From Eubacterium sp. (GTDB lineage Bacteria > Bacillota_A > Clostridia > Lachnospirales > Lachnospiraceae), in contig JAMPGN010000055.1 in NCBI GenBank assembly GCA_023663915.1, positions 1-19,804 on the forward strand: a DNA stretch of 19,804 nucleotides. Direction: 5' to 3'. The notes below the pieces were generated by a model. It saw only the letters and a program-made list of their open reading frames with translations, did not search any database and had not been told where the DNA came from. A program made the translations under genes and the position numbers. This document shows positions 14,207 to 19,804 of the stretch, one piece after another. The stretch's first letter is position 1; every line of letters begins with the position of its first letter.

Positions 14207-14974
14207 ATGGGAAGAACGATTGCAATCGCAAATCAAAAAGGCGGGGTTGGTAAGACCACAACCTCCATCAATTTATCTGCATCCCTTGCAGAGAAAGGAA
14301 AGAAAGTGCTGGTGATCGACACAGATCCTCAGGGTAACACGACCAGCGGATTCGGCGTCGAGAAGAATGATCTGGAAAATACCATTTACGAATTAATATT
14401 GGGTGAATGCTCGATCAATGAATGTATTTTAAATGATGTCATTCCAAACGTATCGGTGATTCCGTCCAATGTCAATCTGGCGGCAGCGGAGATCGAGCTG
14501 ATCGGCGTCGATAAGAAGGAGTACATATTAAAGAACGAAGTGGACTGGATCAAGGACAAATACGATTTTATCATTATTGACTGCCCGCCGTCGCTCAATC
14601 TGCTGACGATCAATTCCATGACCACGGCGGATTCGGTGCTCGTGCCGATTCAGTGTGAGTACTATGCGCTGGAAGGTTTGAGCCAGCTGATCCATACCGT
14701 GAACTTGGTAAAAGAGAGATTGAATCCCGATCTGGATATGGAAGGCGTCGTATTTACCATGTATGATTCGAGGACAAATCTCTCCATGCAGGTTGTAGAG
14801 AATGTCAAAAATCATTTTAAACAGAACGTATTTCATACGGTGATACCCAGAAATATCAGATTAGCGGAAGCACCCAGCTACGGCATGCCGATCAGTATGT
14901 ACGATCCGAAGTCTGCAGGTGCGGAGGCATACATGTTACTCGCAGACGAAGTGATGAGCAGAAAGGGTGTATAA
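14207..14974 (+). CDS. parA: Chromosome-partitioning ATPase ParA/Soj (255 aa)
   Basis: This is a deviant Walker-A ATPase. The signature KGGVGKTT occupies residues 11-18, with the ParA-type signature Lys11 and the P-loop Lys16. The A' motif DTDPQGN is at 38-44 and Walker B, FIIIDCPPS, is at 121-129. The protein acts on the nucleoid with ParB to separate and position origins and, in Soj, to control DnaA. Start 14207 gives MGRTIAIANQKGG and a standard length; upstream in-frame codons back to 14147 would add 20 atypical residues. AGAGG lies 10 bases before the ATG. parB begins 3 bases after its stop. Confidence 0.97.
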   Translation: MGRTIAIANQKGGVGKTTTSINLSASLAEKGKKVLVIDTDPQGNTTSGFGVEKNDLENTIYELILGECSINECILNDVIPNVSVIPSNVNLAAAEIELIGVDKKEYILKNEVDWIKDKYDFIIIDCPPSLNLLTINSMTTADSVLVPIQCEYYALEGLSQLIHTVNLVKERLNPDLDMEGVVFTMYDSRTNLSMQVVENVKNHFKQNVFHTVIPRNIRLAEAPSYGMPISMYDPKSAGAEAYMLLADEVMSRKGV

Positions 14975-14977
14975 GGT

Positions 14978-15859
14978 ATGGCGGTAAAGAGAGGATTGGG
15001 TAAGGGATTAGACGCAATGATTCCCGTGCAGGAGAGTCCTGTCGCGGCGAAAGCGGACAAGCCCGACGATAAAGGCGCGGAGACGATCGTCAAGATCACG
15101 CAAGTAGAACCGAACAGGGAGCAGCCCAGAAAAAATTTCGACGAAGACGCGCTGCAGGAACTCGCGGATTCCATCAAGCAGTTTGGATTATTGCAGCCGA
15201 TTCTGGTGCAGGATCGGAAAACGCATTATGAGATCATAGCCGGTGAACGCCGCTGGCGCGCTGCCAAGCTGGCGGGTTTGAAGGAAGTGCCGGTGATTAT
15301 CCGCGATTATACCGAGCAGGAGATTGTAGAGATTTCTTTGATCGAGAATATCCAGAGAGAAGATTTAAACCCGATCGAAGAAGCGCAGGCTTATAAGCGA
15401 CTTTTGACAGAATTTAACTTGAAGCAGGACGAGGTCGCGGAGCGGGTGTCTAAGAGCAGGACGGCTGTGACGAACTCCATGCGGCTTCTGAAGCTATGTG
15501 ATGAAGTGCAGCAGATGATTATAGACGACATGCTCTCCACCGGACATGCGAGAGCGCTGATCTCTATCGAGGATCCGGAGCAGCAGTACACGATCGCGCA
15601 GAAGATATTCGACGAGAAGCTGAGCGTCCGTGATGTGGAGAAGCTGGTCAAGAATCTGAATAAGCCGGAGAAACCGAAGAAGGAAGCTGTCGAGGACAAG
15701 AGTCTGGAACTGATCTATCAGGATCTGGCGGAGAAGTTAAAACAGTCTCTCGGCACAAAAGTAGATATTTCTTCCAAAGGAAACGGCGCTGGTAAGATTG
15801 AGATCGAATTTTATAATCATGACGATCTGGACAGAATCGCAGAGTTATTGTCAAGGTAA
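14978..15859 (+). CDS. parB: Chromosome-partitioning protein ParB/Spo0J (293 aa)
   Basis: ParB is the CTP-dependent DNA clamp that binds parS. The N-terminal GLGKGLDAMI (6-15) is the ParA-stimulating peptide. The CTPase domain includes EPNREQPRKNFD, GERRWRA (89-95) and ENIQRE (123-128). The helix-turn-helix that reads parS lies at about 148-171 (LKQDEVAERVSKSRTAVTNSMRLL). A charged linker leads to the C-terminal dimerisation domain (240-293). AAAGGG ends 11 bases before the ATG, inside the parA end, so it is cotranscribed with parA. Two exact target sites lie 1.7-1.8 kb upstream. Confidence 0.97.
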   Translation: MAVKRGLGKGLDAMIPVQESPVAAKADKPDDKGAETIVKITQVEPNREQPRKNFDEDALQELADSIKQFGLLQPILVQDRKTHYEIIAGERRWRAAKLAGLKEVPVIIRDYTEQEIVEISLIENIQREDLNPIEEAQAYKRLLTEFNLKQDEVAERVSKSRTAVTNSMRLLKLCDEVQQMIIDDMLSTGHARALISIEDPEQQYTIAQKIFDEKLSVRDVEKLVKNLNKPEKPKKEAVEDKSLELIYQDLAEKLKQSLGTKVDISSKGNGAGKIEIEFYNHDDLDRIAELLSR

Positions 15860-15907
15860 GATAAGACGTGTACAGGCGATAAAGATAGATAGAAAGGTAC
15901 GAGACCG

Positions 15908-16426
15908 ATGAATTATAACTTGCTGGAAGAGATGGGAATTGGAAGCTTTGATCTGACATATTTGTTTATTGCCGCGTTTGCCTTGATTCTGATACTGATA
16001 ATCGTGACGATCATTCAGGCGGTCAGATTCAGTAAGCTCTCCAAGCGATACCGGAAATTTATGTCGGGTAAGAGCGCCAAGAGTCTGGAACAGGATATCG
16101 AGGGTATTTTTGAAGATAATAAGTTCATCAAAGCCGCGGCGGAGAAAAACCGCAAAGATATTCTGGCGCTGTACCGGAAGTTTGAGGGCGCTTTCCAGAA
16201 GGTCGGCATCGTCAAGTACGACGCTTTCAACCAGATGGGCGGACAGCTCAGTTTTTCATTGGCGCTGTTAGATGAGAATGATAATGGGTTTATTTTAAAT
16301 TCCGTACACAGTACGGAAGGCTGTTACTCCTACACGAAGGAGATCAAAGGCGGTATCTGTGAGATCTCTCTGGGTGACGAAGAGAAGAAGGCTTTGGATA
16401 TCGCGATGGATATCGCAGCGGAGTAA
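15908..16426 (+). CDS. DUF4446 family membrane protein (172 aa)
   Basis: One strong hydrophobic segment (about 15-38) near the N terminus anchors the protein. A basic, helical stretch follows (40-60). The C-terminal half carries the pattern KVGIVKYDAFNQMGGQLSFSLALLD (97-121) and then NSVHSTEGCYSYTKEI, which I recognise as the DUF4446 family. Function is unknown. The family is commonly placed directly after parB in Clostridia, so a link to chromosome or envelope organisation is a reasonable inference. AAAGG stands 10 bases before the ATG. Confidence 0.88.
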   Translation: MNYNLLEEMGIGSFDLTYLFIAAFALILILIIVTIIQAVRFSKLSKRYRKFMSGKSAKSLEQDIEGIFEDNKFIKAAAEKNRKDILALYRKFEGAFQKVGIVKYDAFNQMGGQLSFSLALLDENDNGFILNSVHSTEGCYSYTKEIKGGICEISLGDEEKKALDIAMDIAAE

Positions 16427-16449
16427 CTGTAGTAATAGGACAGAAAAGA

Positions 16450-17496
16450 ATGAAACGATGTAAAGTAAATGATTTGAAAGGAACAGAAATTCTTGCCAGA
16501 GACGTTATCACACCGGAGCACCAAATATTGCTTTCCGAGGGTATGTCGCTGAAACAGGAGTATATTGAGAAGCTAAAGGAACTTGAGATCAAAGAGGTAT
16601 ATATCATAGACGACGAGCCCCTGACGAAGATAGTTCTGATCCTCAGGGAAGAGGTAGAGGAGGATTTTAAATCCAGAATACGGAATATTCTGGAAAAGCA
16701 CACCTACAGCCATAATGAGGATCTGGAAGAACTATGCCAGATGGCAGATCATATTATCACGAATATATTAGAAGAAGATAAGGTCGTGGAACAGATCTAT
16801 GACCTAAAGGAAAGAAGTTCGGATATCTATGATCACTCGATCAACATATGCAGCCTTGCGACGGTCGTAGCGCTGCGCATGGAGCTGCCGCAGAAGACTA
16901 TACATGACATGGGTGTCAGTTGTCTGCTGCATGATCTGGGACTCCGCTATCTGACGATCGATTATGCGGACAGGGATCTGGAAGAATTGTCCGAGGTCGA
17001 GTATGCGGAATACAGGAAACACCCAATATATGGGTATTCGGCATTACGCGGTGAAAATTGGATTTCCAATGAGAGTAAAAATATGATATTATATCACCAT
17101 GAGCGCATCGACGGGTCGGGATATCCGCTTAAAGCGACGGACATTCCCATAGAATCTCGTATCATACAGGTCTGCGACACATTCGATGAGATGATATGCG
17201 GGATCGGCTGTAAGAGCGTGAGGGTGCATGAAGCGATAGAGTATCTGAAGAAAAACAAGGATATTAAGTTTGACGGCAGAATCGTCGATATCTTTTTGGA
17301 ATTTACCGCCGTGTATCCCGCCGGTTCGCGGGTACGCACGAGCGAGGGGGAGATCGGCGCCGTGCTGTATCAGAATAAGGAACTGACGGACAGACCGATG
17401 CTGCGGATTATCAAGGACAAAGACGGTAAGAATGTAGACAGGGTCATGGATCTGTCGGAGCATAATCAGGTAAAGATTGAATCCGTTCTGGATTAG
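16450..17496 (+). CDS. HD-GYP domain protein, possible cyclic-di-GMP phosphodiesterase (348 aa)
   Basis: The metal-binding HD-GYP set is mostly visible: H129 (YDHSINI), H161-D162, H191 (RKHPIYGY), H216-H217-E218 with the GYP loop RIDGSGYP (219-226), and D243 (VCDTFDE). The HDxGK motif reads HDLGLR, lacking the conserved Lys. Residues 1-110 form an unassigned N-terminal region without a receiver or membrane segment. HD-GYP enzymes hydrolyse cyclic-di-GMP or related dinucleotides; here activity is likely but altered specificity is possible. It follows DUF4446 by 23 bases and precedes serS by 18, so it probably belongs to the parAB transcription unit. Confidence 0.9.
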   Translation: MKRCKVNDLKGTEILARDVITPEHQILLSEGMSLKQEYIEKLKELEIKEVYIIDDEPLTKIVLILREEVEEDFKSRIRNILEKHTYSHNEDLEELCQMADHIITNILEEDKVVEQIYDLKERSSDIYDHSINICSLATVVALRMELPQKTIHDMGVSCLLHDLGLRYLTIDYADRDLEELSEVEYAEYRKHPIYGYSALRGENWISNESKNMILYHHERIDGSGYPLKATDIPIESRIIQVCDTFDEMICGIGCKSVRVHEAIEYLKKNKDIKFDGRIVDIFLEFTAVYPAGSRVRTSEGEIGAVLYQNKELTDRPMLRIIKDKDGKNVDRVMDLSEHNQVKIESVLD

Positions 17497-17514
17497 AGGA
17501 TTGGGAGGAAGCAC

Positions 17515-18792
17515 ATGATAGATATCAAATTTCTGAGAGAGAATCCGGATATCGTGAGGGAAAATATCCGCAAGAAATTCCAAGATGCGAAGCTGCCTTT
17601 GGTGGACGAGGTGATCGGACTGGATACGGAAGTCCGCAAAGCCCAGCAGGAAGCGGACGAGATCCGCGCTAACCGCAATAAGATCTCCAAGGAGATCGGC
17701 GCGCTGATGGGTCAGGGTAAGAAGGACGAGGCGGAGGCGAAGAAAGCGGAAGTAGCCGCGAACGCCGCGCGTCTTACAGAGTTAGAAGCAAAAGAAAATG
17801 AGCTGCGTGAAAAGATCAAGAAGGACATGATGACGATTCCGAATATCATCGATCCTTCGGTGCCGATCGGCAAGGATGATACGGAAAATGTAGAGATACA
17901 GAAATATGGCGATCCTGTGGTGCCGGATTTTGAGATCCCATATCACACGGAGATCATGGAGCGGTTCCATGGAATCGATATGGATGCGGCGGGTCGCGTG
18001 GCGGGGAACGGTTTCTATTATCTGATGGGCGACATTGCCAGACTGCATTCCGCGGTGATCGCGTATGCGAGAGATTTCATGATCGGCAGGGGATTTACCT
18101 ACTGTGTACCGCCGTTTATGATCAGAAGCGCGGTGGTGGACGGCGTGATGAGCTTCGCCGAGATGGATGCCATGATGTATAAGATCGAGGGCGAAGACCT
18201 CTATCTGATCGGTACTTCCGAGCATTCCATGATCGGTAAATTCATCGACACGATCATACCGGAGGAGGAGCTTCCGCACACGCTGACCAGCTATTCCCCC
18301 TGTTTCCGTAAGGAAAAGGGCGCGCACGGTATCGAGGAGCGCGGCGTGTACCGCATCCATCAGTTTGAAAAACAGGAAATGATCGTGGTGTGCAAACCGG
18401 AAGAATCGAAGATATGGTTTGACAAACTATGGCAAAATACGGTAGACTTATTCCGTAGCATGGATATTCCGGTCAGGACGATCGAATGCTGCTCCGGTGA
18501 TCTGGCGGATCTGAAAGTGAAATCTTACGACGTGGAGGCATGGTCCCCCAGACAACAGAAATATTTCGAGGTCGGAAGCTGTTCTAACTTAGGCGACGCA
18601 CAGGCGAGAAGACTGCGTATCCGTGTGAATGGCAAGGACGGCAAATATTTTGCGCATACGTTAAACAATACGGTAGTTGCACCACCTAGAATGCTGATTG
18701 CATTCTTAGAAAATAATTTACAGGCTGACGGCTCTGTCCGGATACCGGAAGTGCTTCGCCCATACATGGGCGGCATGACAGAGATTCGTTAG
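17515..18792 (+). CDS. serS: Seryl-tRNA synthetase (425 aa)
   Basis: This class II synthetase charges tRNA-Ser. The N-terminal long coiled-coil arm that grips the tRNA covers about 28-105. The catalytic core shows the GTSEHSM serine-binding block (233-239), motif 2 around FRKEKGAHGIEERGVYRIHQF (264-284), the EAWSPRQQKYFEVGSCSNLGDAQARR region (341-366), and motif 3 at APPRMLIAFLEN (389-400) with R392. Length is normal. GGGAGG lies 6 bases before the ATG. The motif 2 and 3 wording (KEKGAHG, NNTVVAPPR) is the pattern I associate with Clostridia rather than E. coli-type SerRS. Confidence 0.97.
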   Translation: MIDIKFLRENPDIVRENIRKKFQDAKLPLVDEVIGLDTEVRKAQQEADEIRANRNKISKEIGALMGQGKKDEAEAKKAEVAANAARLTELEAKENELREKIKKDMMTIPNIIDPSVPIGKDDTENVEIQKYGDPVVPDFEIPYHTEIMERFHGIDMDAAGRVAGNGFYYLMGDIARLHSAVIAYARDFMIGRGFTYCVPPFMIRSAVVDGVMSFAEMDAMMYKIEGEDLYLIGTSEHSMIGKFIDTIIPEEELPHTLTSYSPCFRKEKGAHGIEERGVYRIHQFEKQEMIVVCKPEESKIWFDKLWQNTVDLFRSMDIPVRTIECCSGDLADLKVKSYDVEAWSPRQQKYFEVGSCSNLGDAQARRLRIRVNGKDGKYFAHTLNNTVVAPPRMLIAFLENNLQADGSVRIPEVLRPYMGGMTEIR

Positions 18793-18828
18793 ACCGCGTA
18801 ACATATTTTTGAAAAGGAGGTGGAATTT

Positions 18829-19713
18829 TTGCATAAATTTATGCGAGCGATTGGTTTTAGCGGGCTGACTGACAGGCGGGAACAGCAGAGACTGATTACG
18901 GATATTATTTTGAATGCGACGTATCGTTCTTATACATCCAACGGCGAAGAAACCATACTTGCAGAGTTTTGTGAAGATTTTGCCAAGGATATGGGAATTG
19001 CCGTTTGCGGCGAGTTCGATGAAAGCGACCGGTTTACTTACGATTATTTTTATCCTTATCTGAGAGGAACCGGCATCACTTCCTGCGAGGACGTATCGGT
19101 GGAGCGTCATGCCGATAAGGAATCTTACGCGGGCATGTGCGATGATATCAAGGTGGGCGTGAGCCTGATCTTCTATCTGCAGAATATGGTGCCGTATGTC
19201 AAGGCGCAGTATGAGAATATCCTGCCGATCAGGGGGACGACGCTTACGCTGTCCGGGCTGTCGGTCAGAGGAACGATTATCCTGCCGATCAGTAAGAATG
19301 ATATGCAGAAGCAGAAGGTGCAGCAGGCTTCCAAGAACAGGAGCCAGTTGATCGACGCCGCCAGAAGGGGCGACGAGGATGCGATCGAGACGCTGACCTT
19401 AGAGGACATGGATACGTACACCGCTATTTCTAGGAAGATATTGACGGAAGACGTGTTCAGTCTGGTAGATACTTACTTCATGCCCTACGGGGTGGAATGT
19501 GACCAGTACTCGGTATTGGGAGAGATTGTCGATATTTCTCTGCGGGTCAATAAGCTCACAGATGAAGAAATATATGTGATGCGCCTAAGCTGCAATGATC
19601 TGCAGTTCGACGTGTGCATCAACAAAAAGGATCTGTACGGGGAACCACAGATCGGTAGAAGATTCAAAGGCATTATCTGGCTGCAGGGGTATATCAATTA
19701 CCCCGAAATGTAG
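18829..19713 (+). CDS. DUF3881 family protein (294 aa)
   Basis: I recognise this as a conserved Lachnospiraceae protein of the DUF3881 family; no function is known. It is soluble, without signal or membrane segments. It begins MHKFMRAIGFSGL and contains a hydrophobic strand YLQNMVPYV and a GTTLTLSGLSVRGTIILPI core, then a polar helical region (200-240) and a C-terminal beta-rich part ending WLQGYINYPEM. I choose the TTG at 18829: AAAAGGAGG ends 8 bases before it, whereas the GTG at 18820 overlaps that site. It follows serS by 36 bases and is followed by a tRNA-like sequence. Confidence 0.85.
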   Translation: MHKFMRAIGFSGLTDRREQQRLITDIILNATYRSYTSNGEETILAEFCEDFAKDMGIAVCGEFDESDRFTYDYFYPYLRGTGITSCEDVSVERHADKESYAGMCDDIKVGVSLIFYLQNMVPYVKAQYENILPIRGTTLTLSGLSVRGTIILPISKNDMQKQKVQQASKNRSQLIDAARRGDEDAIETLTLEDMDTYTAISRKILTEDVFSLVDTYFMPYGVECDQYSVLGEIVDISLRVNKLTDEEIYVMRLSCNDLQFDVCINKKDLYGEPQIGRRFKGIIWLQGYINYPEM

Positions 19714-19720
19714 CGTAGCT

Positions 19721-19804
19721 GTCTCTGTAGCTCAGTAGGATAGAGCGTTCGCCTCCTAAGCGGACTTAAACCATTCTAATTTTATGAGGGAACTTTCATA
19801 ACTC
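19721..19804 (+). tRNA. tRNA-Arg(CCU), 5' half; interrupted or degenerate, cut by window end
   Basis: Positions 19721-19764 fold as a proper tRNA 5' half: acceptor strand GTCTCTG, TA, D stem GCTC/GAGC (19730-19733 with 19743-19746), and anticodon stem TTCGC/GCGGA (19748-19752 with 19760-19764) with loop CTCCTAA and anticodon CCT (19755-19757). The following 40 bases do not give a variable loop, T arm or acceptor partner. They instead form a hairpin, TTATGAGG/TTTCATAA (19782-19789 with 19794-19801). The tRNA is therefore interrupted by an intron or element, or is a pseudogene. Confidence 0.7.

Overview
The window is the right flank of a bacterial chromosomal replication origin, almost certainly from a Lachnospiraceae-type Clostridium (Bacillota, class Clostridia). 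The grounds are the classic order rpmH-rnpA-yidD-yidC-jag-mnmE-mnmG-rsmG...parA-parB running away from an AT-rich, DnaA-box-bearing region, strong purine-rich ribosome binding sites, frequent TTG/GTG starts, two exact Bacillota-type parS sites, and downstream genes resembling DUF4446, a Clostridia-type serS and DUF3881. dnaA itself is not in the window; by conserved gene order it should lie just beyond the left edge, transcribed leftward.

Layout. 1-564: origin-side intergenic region with several DnaA boxes, a 13-bp inverted repeat built of DnaA boxes, a good sigma-A promoter and a structured leader for rpmH. 565-7823: ribosome, RNase P, membrane-insertion and tRNA/rRNA-modification genes (L34, RnpA, YidD, YidC, Jag, MnmE, MnmG, RsmG). 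7820-14088: a block that interrupts the usual rsmG-parA adjacency. It holds a B12/radical-SAM protein coupled to rsmG, a convergent alpha/beta hydrolase, a soluble DegS/LiaS-like histidine kinase with its NarL-type regulator, a HAD hydrolase gene broken by one in-frame amber codon, a 480-bp non-coding centromere-like region with two parS sites, and a Nudix hydrolase. 14207-17496: parA, parB, a DUF4446 membrane protein and an HD-GYP protein. 17515-19713: serS and a DUF3881 gene. 19721-end: the 5' half of a tRNA-Arg(CCU) whose continuation does not look like a tRNA.

How the parts work together. DnaA boxes start replication, ParB loads on the parS sites, and ParA moves or organises the origin. 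YidD/YidC insert membrane proteins, Jag/KhpB is an RNA-binding partner in the same neighbourhood, and MnmE/MnmG modify wobble U34 of tRNAs. The two-component pair and HAD gene form one short operon.

Most of the window is conserved housekeeping sequence. I did not find a convincing wholly new system. The observations most worth a second look are: an imperfect 52-bp repeat (45/52 identical) present once beside the origin boxes and once beside the parS sites; a parS site lying inside the loop of a 12-bp inverted repeat; the amber-interrupted HAD gene; the interrupted tRNA-Arg at the right edge; an 8-bp inverted repeat in the parA leader; and mutually exclusive hairpins between jag and mnmE. All calls are from reading the sequence; no database search was run.
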